A stretch of 64,000 bases of DNA, from the NCBI RefSeq assembly GCF_003347205.1, contig NZ_QQBJ01000022.1:1-64000 (forward strand), given 5' to 3'. Shown piece by piece: positions 17,111 through 25,347 of the stretch (the first letter of the stretch is position 1; every line of letters starts with the position of its first letter). This DNA is from Mycolicibacterium moriokaense (GTDB taxonomy: Bacteria > Actinomycetota > Actinomycetes > Mycobacteriales > Mycobacteriaceae). The position numbers were made by a program, and so were the translations under genes. Under the pieces are notes generated by a model. The model did no database searches, was not told where the DNA came from, and worked only from the letters and a program-made list of their open reading frames with translations.

Positions 17111-19129
17111 TCAGGTGATCAGCCTGGCGAGCTGCGGGACCAGCGTTTCGTCGAGGTAGTCGAGGGCGAGGTAGCCGCCCGGATCTTGCAGTGCGGCAAT
17201 CGCGTTGGGGTCGTCGATGATCACGGCGGTGCCCTGATAGGTGGAAAACGATCTCGGGAGTCCAGCGTAGCCACCGTTTTCGGCGCTGCTGTCGGTGCGG
17301 ATGATGACGAGGACGTCGGGTTCCATGGTGCGGATGTCCAGATCGCTGAGCGGGCGGGTGGTCCCGGAGTCGGTCGGGGCCTGCTGCAGGTCCTCGCTGT
17401 AGCGAAACCCCAACGTTTCGAGGTATTGCGTCGCGAAGCTCGGTGCGAGCACGCCGGCGCTGCCGTCGTCGGCGACGGTGACCGCAGCGATCGACTTTCC
17501 GCTGAATGCGGCGTTCTGGTTGCGCAGGTCTTCCTGTTTGGAGGCGACTTGGCCGATCAGTTCTTCGGCGCGGGGCTGCTCGCCGAGGATCTGTCCGATC
17601 CAGCTCAGCTGGTTCTGCCACGTCCAGCTTTCGTTCTGCTGTTCTGCCGGGCGGGTCACGGTGGGGGCGATGTCGGCGAGCTTGCTGTAGGTGGCGTCGT
17701 CCATCTCGCCGGTGGCGATGATGAGGTCGGGTTGGGCTGCGGCTACGGCTGCGGTGTCGGTGAAGCCGCTGAGCACCACCGGTTGCTCCATGATGGCTGA
17801 TTTCTCCCAGCTGGGCAGCTGGGCGGCGGGCGCTTCAATGACCACCGGTTGGACACCCAGCGCCAGGACCGCGGCGCCGTCGCCGGGGCCCAGTGCCGCT
17901 ACCGCGGTCGGTCGGGCGGTGAGCTCGGTGCTGCCGTGGGCATGGGTGAGTGTTTGGGCGCGGTAGGCCGGTTCGTCCGAGCCGGACTGCAGCACGGCGA
18001 ATCCGGCGACCGCGGCGACCAGGACAACCACTGCTGCCACTGCGGCGCCGATGACTGCCCGGCGCCTTCGCGGTTTGGCGGGCACCTGCAGGTGCGCGGG
18101 CATAGCGGGCGGCGGTGGGGGTGCGCCCGGTGGCGGGTTCCAGGGTCTGGCTTGGGTCGGGGCTTCGGCGAATCGTTGTTCGGTCCAGCTTGGCCGGTGT
18201 CCCGGCGCGCCGGCGGGCACGGTGGGGTCGCTGCCCGGAGTCGGCAGCTGCGGCATAGGTGGTGGCGTGCTGGCGGGCCAATGCGCGGTGGCGGTGCCGT
18301 CGAGCGCCGCGGTGGCGGCCTCGGCCAGCGCGCGGGCGGACTGGAAGCGCTGGTTGGGGTCTTTGGCCAGGGCGGTGGCGAAGACGGCGTCGATCGCCGG
18401 CGGCAGGTTCGGGACGACGGTGGTGGCCCGCGGCGGGGGTTCGGTCAGATGAGCGGCGGCGGTGGCGGCCATCCCGCCCTCGGGTTTGGCGAACGGGGTT
18501 TTGCCGACCATCATGCGGAACAGCGCACAGCCCAGCGCGTAAATATCGGAGCGGTGATCGGCCCCGTGCCCGGCCAGCGTTTCCGGGGCGGCGTAGGCGA
18601 CGCTGGTCATCAGCAGCCCGGTCTGGGTGAGCCCGACGGCTTCGTCGAGCGCGCGAGCGATACCGAAGTCAGCGAGGAAGATGCGGCGATCGTCCTCGGT
18701 CAGCAGGAAGTTGGCGGGTTTGACGTCGCGATGCAAGATGTTGCGCCGGTGGGCGTAGTCGAGTGCCTCAGCGACCGCGCTGACGATCATGACGGCACGT
18801 CGGGCCGTCATCCGGCCGGCGCGGACTTCGGCGTCGGCGTCGCTTCCGGCGACGTACTGCATGGCGATCCACAGCTGTCCGTCGTCGGTTTCGCCACGGT
18901 TGTAGATCGTCACGATGTTGGGGTGATCGAGGCTGGCAGCAAGATCGGCCTCCCGCTGAAACCGGGCCCGGAACATGTCATCGCGGGAAAGTTCAGCCGA
19001 AAGCACCTTCAACGCATCGCTGCGCGGCAACGAAGGGTGGCGGGCACGGTACACGGTGCCCATGCCTCCCGAACCGAGTACTGCCTCGATGGTGTAGCCG
19101 TCGACGACGGAGCCAACGCTAATGGCCAT
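17111..19129 (-). CDS. Ser/Thr kinase fused to a periplasmic-binding domain
   Basis: Residues 1-290 form a PknB-type kinase: glycine loop LGSGGMGTVY, Lys41 in ALKV, catalytic HRDVKPAN (Asp135), ADFG (Asp154), and the APE segment in YAAPETLAG. A Pro-rich linker and an RRRR-flanked membrane helix (about 355-375) follow. The outer 290 residues resemble an iron-siderophore substrate-binding protein: VVIEAPAAQLPSWE, AAVAAAQPDLIIATGEMDD, LADIAPTVTRP, SWIGQILGE, RTMEPDVLVIIRTD. This architecture would let the cell phosphorylate targets in response to an extracellular ligand. No siderophore transporter is encoded here. Candidate targets are the FHA regulator and the proline-rich proteins. Confidence 0.9.
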   Translation of the reverse strand: MAISVGSVVDGYTIEAVLGSGGMGTVYRARHPSLPRSDALKVLSAELSRDDMFRARFQREADLAASLDHPNIVTIYNRGETDDGQLWIAMQYVAGSDADAEVRAGRMTARRAVMIVSAVAEALDYAHRRNILHRDVKPANFLLTEDDRRIFLADFGIARALDEAVGLTQTGLLMTSVAYAAPETLAGHGADHRSDIYALGCALFRMMVGKTPFAKPEGGMAATAAAHLTEPPPRATTVVPNLPPAIDAVFATALAKDPNQRFQSARALAEAATAALDGTATAHWPASTPPPMPQLPTPGSDPTVPAGAPGHRPSWTEQRFAEAPTQARPWNPPPGAPPPPPAMPAHLQVPAKPRRRRAVIGAAVAAVVVLVAAVAGFAVLQSGSDEPAYRAQTLTHAHGSTELTARPTAVAALGPGDGAAVLALGVQPVVIEAPAAQLPSWEKSAIMEQPVVLSGFTDTAAVAAAQPDLIIATGEMDDATYSKLADIAPTVTRPAEQQNESWTWQNQLSWIGQILGEQPRAEELIGQVASKQEDLRNQNAAFSGKSIAAVTVADDGSAGVLAPSFATQYLETLGFRYSEDLQQAPTDSGTTRPLSDLDIRTMEPDVLVIIRTDSSAENGGYAGLPRSFSTYQGTAVIIDDPNAIAALQDPGGYLALDYLDETLVPQLARLIT

Positions 19130-19177
19130 GGGCGTCCTGTTCTGCTGCGCACAGGTTGGGCAGCGTCACGGGCGGGT

Positions 19178-20413
19178 TCATTTGGCGGTGAGCATCAGGT
19201 ACTGGGCGGCGACCTGTTGCTGGGCGTCGATGAGCTGCGCCGATGTCGCTTCGAAGGCGTAGCGGTCGGCGGCAGCGAAACAGGTGAACATCACCACGGC
19301 CCCCTCGCCGTCTTGACGTCGGCTGCAGTGACTTCCCGGAAAGTTCGGCACCGGCTCGGCTTTGTCCATGCCTGGCTGTTCCTGGCTCTCGGCGACGAAC
19401 TGCTCGACGATCTGGCCGGCTCCCTGCTCATCGCCGGCCTGATAGACCGATATGCCGCCGTAGGCCCACTGGTCCATGATTGTTTGGTCGAACAGTGTTG
19501 TCGCAGTGCGTGGCTCGGATTGAAAGTGCAGCGCACCGGCCCGGTCGAAGGTAAGTCCGTTGGGCTGCAAGGCGGGGAATTCTTTCGGCGCGGGCAGGGT
19601 ACGGGCCAGCAGCCCGTCCGGATCGACAGGCAAGTCGGCCAGCGCGTTCACCTCCGTCGGCGCGAACTCGTCGATACGCGGAATCTGTTGGTCCAGTGCG
19701 GTCGCGGCCAGGGCGGTCACCGTCTCGAGATTCTCGGATGTCCGGGCCCACTGATAGAGCACGAACGGGCCCCGCGCGGTCATCAGCTGCACGCTGGTCG
19801 TGGGACCCCGCGACGGGAAATCGGTTTCCTCCCAGGAGGCCAACGTGTCGGGGTGGCCGGGAATGGTCGCCGGTGCAGCGGTGGGAAGAAAGCTCTCGGG
19901 ATCATCCGGGGGAACCAGCGCGGCCTCAAGCATCTCGCGTGCGGCCGTCGCCGCGGACTGATCGTCGCGGAAACGCAGCACCGCCATGATCAGCGCCTGG
20001 TCGTTGTCGCGGTCGGCCCGGTTGGACACGAACGCCGTCACGAACTGATTGCGTGCCGCCGCCTCAGCCACCAGCGGGGACAGCAGCGTGCCCAAACCGT
20101 CGGGGAAGCTGATGATCCCGTTGGGCAGCTTGCTGTCATCGAGGCGGTCATCGACCTCCCACGGGCCCACCACCGCGCTGCTCATCCGCGCCGCCTCGAC
20201 CCGTGCACCGAGTTTCGGCGAACCGGCAGCACCCAGTGCAGGTTGCGGCTCGGTGGGATAGTTGCCCGGGTCGAGCAGCGTCGGATCGACCTCGCCGGGC
20301 GCGGGGCCGCCGGGGGCGCGCGCCGCGGCACCCTCGACGACCTGCGTGCATCCGGTCAGCACGACCAACGCCGCTGCCCCGACGAACAGCCTCAGCGCCG
20401 CTGTTGTCCTCAT
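19178..20413 (-). CDS. Mycobacterial-type lipoprotein (DUF7373-like)
   Basis: This 411-residue protein starts after GGGAGG and has a lipoprotein signal with lipobox VLTGC. The mature part begins TQVVEGAAARAP and contains two similar alpha/beta segments, with text such as TAFVSNRADRDNDQALIMAV and WARTSENLETVTALAATALD. This pattern resembles a lipoprotein family of mycobacteria and nocardiae of unknown role. It ends 49 bp upstream of the kinase start and is probably co-transcribed with it. The outer domains of the two could therefore meet outside the membrane. Confidence 0.75.
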   Translation of the reverse strand: MRTTAALRLFVGAAALVVLTGCTQVVEGAAARAPGGPAPGEVDPTLLDPGNYPTEPQPALGAAGSPKLGARVEAARMSSAVVGPWEVDDRLDDSKLPNGIISFPDGLGTLLSPLVAEAAARNQFVTAFVSNRADRDNDQALIMAVLRFRDDQSAATAAREMLEAALVPPDDPESFLPTAAPATIPGHPDTLASWEETDFPSRGPTTSVQLMTARGPFVLYQWARTSENLETVTALAATALDQQIPRIDEFAPTEVNALADLPVDPDGLLARTLPAPKEFPALQPNGLTFDRAGALHFQSEPRTATTLFDQTIMDQWAYGGISVYQAGDEQGAGQIVEQFVAESQEQPGMDKAEPVPNFPGSHCSRRQDGEGAVVMFTCFAAADRYAFEATSAQLIDAQQQVAAQYLMLTAK

Positions 20414-20449
20414 CGTCCTCCCCGCCGTCCAGGTGACCGCAGCAACGAT

Positions 20450-20461
20450 CCCATATATGGG
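20450..20461. promoter_or_regulatory. Palindromic operator with leaderless start
   Basis: CCCATATATGGG is a 12-bp perfect palindrome just upstream of a TACGAT -10 box at 20462-20467. The start codon at 20476 lies 8 bp after that box, so the AbiEi-type mRNA is probably leaderless and self-regulated here. Confidence 0.5.
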
Positions 20462-20475
20462 TACGATACGACGAC

Positions 20476-21192
20476 ATGGGCAGCCGTGAGATCGAGGTTG
20501 CACTCGCCGAGCACGCATGCTCGCAGTGGGGCATGTTCACCGCAGCCCAAGCGACCCGACTCGGCTTGAGCCGCAAACGGCTCGCCTGGCTGACCCAGGC
20601 CCGGCGGGTCGCCCACACCACCGTGCGCGGGGTCTACCGCTTCGCCGGCGCCCCGCTCGACCCCGACCGCGAAGACCTGCGCGCATTCTGGTTGTCGCTG
20701 GCCGCTGACCGCTTCGCCGCAGAACGCCGAAACCCCGCCACTGCCGGCGCCGATGCGGCGGTGGTGTCGCACTGGTCAGCAGCCTCGACGGTGTACCGGC
20801 TGGGCGCCGCGGACACCGCACCTTCACCGCATCACTTCACCGTCACCACGGTCCGGCGCACCACCTCCCCCCGCCTGGTCCTGCACCCCGGCTCCCCGGA
20901 CACGAGCCACCTCGTCGAGGGACTTCCCGTCACGTCGCTGCACCAGACGGTGACCGACCTGATCACCACCGACGGGCCCACTCCGGCGGTCGGCGCGGTC
21001 GTGCGCGACGCCCTGCTCACCGTCACCACCGACACCGCCTCGCTGGCCGCCGCCCTCGATGTCGTCTGCGCCGGCAAGGGCCGAGACACGCTCACCCACC
21101 TTCTTCAGATCAGCGGCGCCCCACAAGAATTGGCCAACGCCAACGAACAACTCTCCGCAGCGCGCGCGCGGACACCTCAGGTCACCGGGTAG
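20476..21192 (+). CDS. AbiEi-family antitoxin-like protein
   Basis: This 238-residue protein opens with a winged-helix segment typical of AbiEi (FTAAQATRLGLSRKRLAWLT, then a VRGVYRF turn). The C-terminal part includes VEGLPVTSLHQTVTDLI, the usual AbiEi second-domain signature. In type IV systems AbiEi represses the operon and counters the nucleotidyltransferase toxin AbiEii. No AbiEii follows here; the next gene encodes a multi-helix-turn-helix protein instead. The palindrome in the promoter fits AbiEi autoregulation. Confidence 0.8.
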   Translation: MGSREIEVALAEHACSQWGMFTAAQATRLGLSRKRLAWLTQARRVAHTTVRGVYRFAGAPLDPDREDLRAFWLSLAADRFAAERRNPATAGADAAVVSHWSAASTVYRLGAADTAPSPHHFTVTTVRRTTSPRLVLHPGSPDTSHLVEGLPVTSLHQTVTDLITTDGPTPAVGAVVRDALLTVTTDTASLAAALDVVCAGKGRDTLTHLLQISGAPQELANANEQLSAARARTPQVTG

Positions 21193-21237
21193 TACGAGTT
21201 GGTGAACCGACCAGCCGAGCGCGACGAGACGCCGCCG

Positions 21238-22980
21238 ATGAGTGAGTCGCGCGTTCGATTCCGTGACCTCGTGCCGGGCCTCGACGAGATCGGTGACTGG
21301 CTGATTCCCTATGCCCGGCTGCCTCGGCGCCTCAGTGATTACGCGAATGAGTTTGTGCGGTGGGCCGACATTGCCGAGCAGACTCCGCACGCGCTGCTGC
21401 AACGACCCCGAGTCGGCGTCGCCGCGGTGCAGGCGCTGGTGCAGGCCGCCCGCGACACGGTGCACGCTCATGCGCAGGCCGCTATCGCGCGCCAGGACAG
21501 CGCCGAGCAGGCCGTCGCCGCCGTACTGGAGCGGCTCACCGACTTCGACCGGGCACTTCTGGCCGGCCGGCGGTGGAGCTGTCCCCCGGTCCGCACCGCC
21601 GTCCTCGCCGAGCAGCTCGGCGTGGGGGAGGCCACTCTCTCGCGCAACCTGCCTCGGGCTGAGCGGCGCCTTGCTGAGCTGCTCGACGATCCGCTCCACA
21701 GTGCTGTCGGCGACTACACCACCCGGCTTGCCGAGCAGCTGGGACCGCTGCTGCCCGATGACCTCGTGGAGGCCACCCTGCGCGGGATGCGCATCGACCC
21801 CGCCGGCCAGACCGCGCAGTTCCTGCTCTACGCCGCTGGCCCCTACCAGCCAGACGGGCACGGCTGGACCGAAAACGTCAGCGCAGGAGGTCGCCAATCG
21901 ATTCAGACCGTCGTCGATCGGGTGTTCGCGCGCAGCCCCGCCCCCACCATGGATGCGCTACGTGACGAACTCGCCCGAGCCGGTATGACCGACGAGGCGG
22001 CGTGGGCGTTCCTGCGATCCCAGCAGTCGCTACGCCGCTTCGGCCAGGTGTGCGTGCGGTGGAATCCCGACAGCACCGCCGACATGGCCGAGGCCGTCCT
22101 GCACGCGATGGCGGAGCCGATGACCGCCACCGCGATTCACGCGGCCATCGGCGCCAACACGGTCTCCTTCCACACCGTCGAAGACGTCCTGCGCAACCAT
22201 CGCCGTTTCGTACGCGCCAGCCGGCGCACCTGGGCACTCGATACCTGGGGCCGGGAGGAATACACCACCATCGCCGATGCCATCGGCACGACGATCGACC
22301 GCCTCGGCGGCCAGGCCGCCGGACCCGCCATCGTCTCCGACGTGCTGGCCCGATTTCCCGACGTGGCCGAGGGCTCAGTGTGGTCGTACCTGCGCACCTT
22401 GGCGTTCATCAACACCAAGGGCTCCTATCGTCGCCGCAGCGAGGACGACCCGTTCCGCGAGGTGACACCGCTGCACCGGATCCGCGGGGCATTCCGCAAC
22501 GGCGACGACGAGGTGCGCTACGCACTCACCGTCGACGCCGAAGTGCTGCGAGGATCAGCCAAACGCCTGCCACCCGCGGTCGCCCACGCCGCCGGCGTGC
22601 AGCCCGGTCAGCGCAAAACCTTCACCAACCCCGACGGTGACATCACCGTGCTCTGGAAACTGTCCTCCGTCCGCGGCACCATCCTAAGTTCCCTGCGGGC
22701 GCACGCCCTCGCGGCTCGCGCCAACGAGGGTGACACGCTGGTACTCGCGTTCGACTTCGAGCAGATCCGCATCACCCACATCCCCGCCGATGTCGTCGGT
22801 CTCCCCCGACTCAAGGCCCTGCTCGGGCGCCGCGTCCGCAACCCCGTCACCGCCCTGGCCACCAGTCTGGAGTGCAGACCGAACCAAGTGGCCGCCATCC
22901 TGCGGGCCCGCGGCGACGACGACCTCGCCGATCTCTGCTCCGAACTCACCGACACCCCCGCCGCAGCCGCTGCCACATGA
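21238..22980 (+). CDS. Multi winged-helix protein with sigma-like HTH
   Basis: The product has about 580 residues; starts at TTG 21199 or GTG 21202 are also possible. Residues around 100-155 (LTDFDRALLAGRRWS, VRTAVLAEQLGVGEATLSRN) look like a sigma-70 region 4 helix-turn-helix. The middle then repeats HARE-HTH-like winged helices: MDALRDELARAGMTDEAAWAF, MTATAIHAAIGANTVSFHTV, GPAIVSDVLARFPDVAEGSV. The C-terminal 150 residues are unassigned. It lies 45 bp behind an AbiEi-type gene. It may act as a transcription factor or take the place of the missing AbiEii, but neither role is demonstrated. Confidence 0.65.
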   Translation: MSESRVRFRDLVPGLDEIGDWLIPYARLPRRLSDYANEFVRWADIAEQTPHALLQRPRVGVAAVQALVQAARDTVHAHAQAAIARQDSAEQAVAAVLERLTDFDRALLAGRRWSCPPVRTAVLAEQLGVGEATLSRNLPRAERRLAELLDDPLHSAVGDYTTRLAEQLGPLLPDDLVEATLRGMRIDPAGQTAQFLLYAAGPYQPDGHGWTENVSAGGRQSIQTVVDRVFARSPAPTMDALRDELARAGMTDEAAWAFLRSQQSLRRFGQVCVRWNPDSTADMAEAVLHAMAEPMTATAIHAAIGANTVSFHTVEDVLRNHRRFVRASRRTWALDTWGREEYTTIADAIGTTIDRLGGQAAGPAIVSDVLARFPDVAEGSVWSYLRTLAFINTKGSYRRRSEDDPFREVTPLHRIRGAFRNGDDEVRYALTVDAEVLRGSAKRLPPAVAHAAGVQPGQRKTFTNPDGDITVLWKLSSVRGTILSSLRAHALAARANEGDTLVLAFDFEQIRITHIPADVVGLPRLKALLGRRVRNPVTALATSLECRPNQVAAILRARGDDDLADLCSELTDTPAAAAAT

Positions 22981-23105
22981 TCGGCCCTCGCCGGCTCAGC
23001 CTCGCCGATTGGGGTGCACGGCAGGCGCCTGCTGGTCGCGGGTCACGTCGGCGGCAGGCGGAGTCGTAGCGAACAACGCTGGAGCCGAACATTTTTCGAT
23101 TGAAA

Positions 23106-23858
23106 TCAGTCGATCTTGGCGGCGATGCCATCAAGGATGGCCGCGGCTTGGACCGCGGTGTCGCCGGTTCCGCAGGCGATCGCCTCGATCAGCACGTTGA
23201 TCTTCGTCGTAAAGGCGTGGCTGCACGCCCGTGGTGGGTCCTGGCGGGTCGAGGTGACGCTGAGTCGGCGGGGATCGCCTGAGCTGTCGGGCCCAGCGGT
23301 GATCTGCCATTGCTGCCGCCCGAGGGAGGTTGCGGTCAGCGAGAAGGGTTCGTCGGGTGGGCAGTACCGCCAGTCGGTTTCGATACCGTCCAGTGCTTGC
23401 TGCGCGGCGGTCGGGCTGTTCAGCAGGATGACCAGCTGATTGGCGGCCTGCCCGCCGGCACCCCGGTTGGCGTTGCCAGTCACCGCAGCTGTGTCGTCGG
23501 ACCAGGTTCGCGATTCCGCGGGTAGCAGTACCTTGCGGCAGCTGACGGGTTCGACCGTCACTGGGTTGGCGTAGGTCGACTTTTCGAACACCTGGGTCTG
23601 TTGCATGTCGGTGTCGCCCATGATCTGGGCCAGCTCGCTGCGCTTGAGCAGCAAGGTGTCGAGCTCGGCGGTGGTGACCGGCGGCGCGTCGGCGCTCACC
23701 GTCGTGGTGGGCGTGGTGCTGGGAGGCGCGGCCGAGGACTGCACCGGAGGCCTGTCGGAGGCGGGCGCGGTGCCGGTGCGGGCTGCACCGTCTTCGGTCA
23801 CTGTGCACCCGGTCGCGGTGAGCAGCACCGCTGCGGCGATCGCTGCGACTCGGCTCAT
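23106..23858 (-). CDS. PknH-sensor-like lipoprotein
   Basis: This lipoprotein of about 250 residues has signal MSRVAAIAAAVLLTATGC and a Thr/Ser/Pro-rich linker. The outer domain resembles the sensor domain of mycobacterial PknH: RSELAQIMGDTDM, ANQLVILLNSPTAAQQAL, DWRYCPPDEPF, RACSHAFTTKINVLIEAIAC. Conserved cysteines should form disulfides. Its start overlaps the stop of the FHA-XRE gene as ATGA, so the regulator and this putative sensor are made together. Confidence 0.85.
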   Translation of the reverse strand: MSRVAAIAAAVLLTATGCTVTEDGAARTGTAPASDRPPVQSSAAPPSTTPTTTVSADAPPVTTAELDTLLLKRSELAQIMGDTDMQQTQVFEKSTYANPVTVEPVSCRKVLLPAESRTWSDDTAAVTGNANRGAGGQAANQLVILLNSPTAAQQALDGIETDWRYCPPDEPFSLTATSLGRQQWQITAGPDSSGDPRRLSVTSTRQDPPRACSHAFTTKINVLIEAIACGTGDTAVQAAAILDGIAAKID

Positions 23859-25027
23859 GTGCCCGTCAGCCATCGATACAACGCCTGCACCGCCGATTCG
23901 ACCGGCGCGCTCAGCGGCTGATCGGCTTCGGCTGCATGGATCTCCTCGACGGTGACACCGGCGGCGTTAGCCGCTTCGGTCGCGGTGAGCTCACTGCGGT
24001 CGCGCGCGGCGAACAGCTTCTGTCCGGCAGTCGCGTCAGGGTCCTTGGCCGCCCGCAGCATCAAGGCGCGATATGCACGACGAACCTCGCTGAGGGCGAT
24101 CAGCACCGAAGGGGCGCGGGTAGCCATCGAGGCCGCAGCCGAGGCGACGTTTTCCAGGTTGCGCAGTTCACCGAGCAGCTCGCTGACCGCGGCGTGGTGG
24201 CGATCGGCGGGCAGATTGTCGAGCTGCTCGATGCGGGCGGAGATCCCGGACAGAGCCAGCTCGACGGCCTGGGCCATCAGCGGCGCGCCGACGATGTTGG
24301 TGGTGACCGCCTCGGTCGGGTCCTCGCCGCCGGCAGACATGCCGGAGAAGCCCGCACCGGCGGTGGCCGTCCCCGGCGGCGCCGGCGCGCCGACGGCTTC
24401 ACCGCGTCGAATCCGCACAATGGTTCCTGGAGGCCATCGCAGCACCTCTTCGAGCTTGGCCCGGGTGGAACTGCGCGGCCAGCTGCGGCCCTTTTCGAAG
24501 GCGATCAGCGCGCCGGCGTTGACGATCCCGTCGGCGGCAAGGCTGCGCTGAGAGATCCCCAACTCACGCCGGCGGGCGCTGACCGCCGCACCTGCACGAA
24601 CTACACCGATATCGTTGTCCCCCACCGCGAGAGTGACATCGGCGGTCTCGCCGTCGTCGTGGTGCGGCGCCGTTGTCGTATCGCGGGTTTGCAGGCTGAC
24701 GTCAGCGCCGGTGGTCAGCTCAAAGGACACCGGAATACCGTCAGGATGACCGAGGTGCACGGTCAGTTGGTCGGCCACGGAGAATTCCTGCTGCCGCTCG
24801 CCGTTGAGGTAGACACCGTTGCTGCTGTGGTCGTAGGCGCGCCAGCCCTGCTCATCGGCCTGCAACCGGAGATGATTGCGCGAGATCCGGGGGTCGTCGA
24901 CGATGACCTGGGCGGGGAACTGGCGGCCGATCATGACCGGACCGTCGTCGGCGGCGAGGGTGTAGTCCCGGCCCTGGCACGAAATGGTCAATCCAGGAAC
25001 GGTCGGGGCCGGCATTTCCACTGTCAT
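23855..25027 (-). CDS. FHA-XRE phosphorylation-linked regulator
   Basis: The 390-residue protein starts after GGGGGAGA. Residues about 10-100 form an FHA domain (VMIGRQFPAQVIVDDPRISR, then NHL and HSSNGVYLNG), which binds phosphothreonine. An XRE-type helix-turn-helix follows at about 145-205 (VSARRRELGISQRSLAADGI, FEKGRSWP). The C-terminal half is helical and includes LFAARDRSELTATEAANAAG, possibly a second HTH. The Ser/Thr kinase encoded at 17111-19129 is the natural source of a phosphorylated partner. Repeated AACCGTAGCG sites sit 20-240 bp upstream and could be its operators. Confidence 0.85.
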   Translation of the reverse strand: MTVEMPAPTVPGLTISCQGRDYTLAADDGPVMIGRQFPAQVIVDDPRISRNHLRLQADEQGWRAYDHSSNGVYLNGERQQEFSVADQLTVHLGHPDGIPVSFELTTGADVSLQTRDTTTAPHHDDGETADVTLAVGDNDIGVVRAGAAVSARRRELGISQRSLAADGIVNAGALIAFEKGRSWPRSSTRAKLEEVLRWPPGTIVRIRRGEAVGAPAPPGTATAGAGFSGMSAGGEDPTEAVTTNIVGAPLMAQAVELALSGISARIEQLDNLPADRHHAAVSELLGELRNLENVASAAASMATRAPSVLIALSEVRRAYRALMLRAAKDPDATAGQKLFAARDRSELTATEAANAAGVTVEEIHAAEADQPLSAPVESAVQALYRWLTGT

Positions 25028-25046
25028 CTCCACTCCATCTCCCCCG

Positions 25047-25075
25047 AACCGTAGCGCTGTACCTTTACCGTAGCA
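25047..25075. promoter_or_regulatory. Paired AACCGTAGCG-type operator
   Basis: AACCGTAGCG (25047-25056) and TACCGTAGCA (25066-25075) lie 19 bp apart, directly upstream of the FHA-XRE gene. Confidence 0.55.
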
Positions 25076-25242
25076 TAGTGGCCGGCGCCCGCATTTCCGA
25101 ACCGTTGCAGATCGCGAGAGATTCGCGCAGCTTCGAGACCGATCTCGTGCGCCCCTCCGCTCGACGCCGCGTGAGCTGGTGTCGCCGAGCAACCATTCCG
25201 CCAACGCAACGGCCACCAACATCGAACACCTAGCCGTTGCAC

Positions 25243-25265
25243 CGCTACGGTTCTGTGCTACGGTT
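25243..25265. promoter_or_regulatory. Paired inverted-orientation CGCTACGGTT operator
   Basis: CGCTACGGTT (25243-25252) and TGCTACGGTT (25256-25265) lie 13 bp apart about 85 bp upstream of the metallopeptidase start. With the pair at 25047-25075 they frame the divergent intergenic region 25028-25347. Confidence 0.55.
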
Positions 25266-25347
25266 TGTGCATTCCATCGTGGACTCGTATGACGCCATAC
25301 CGCCCACCGGGCCACATCCGACCACTACAGACCACAGAAGGTGAACC

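Noticed and set aside
17849-20569. 906-codon plus-strand frame opposite the kinase and lipoprotein genes
   Set aside because: It is the GC-rich antisense shadow of two well-supported minus-strand genes and has no domain or ribosome binding site.
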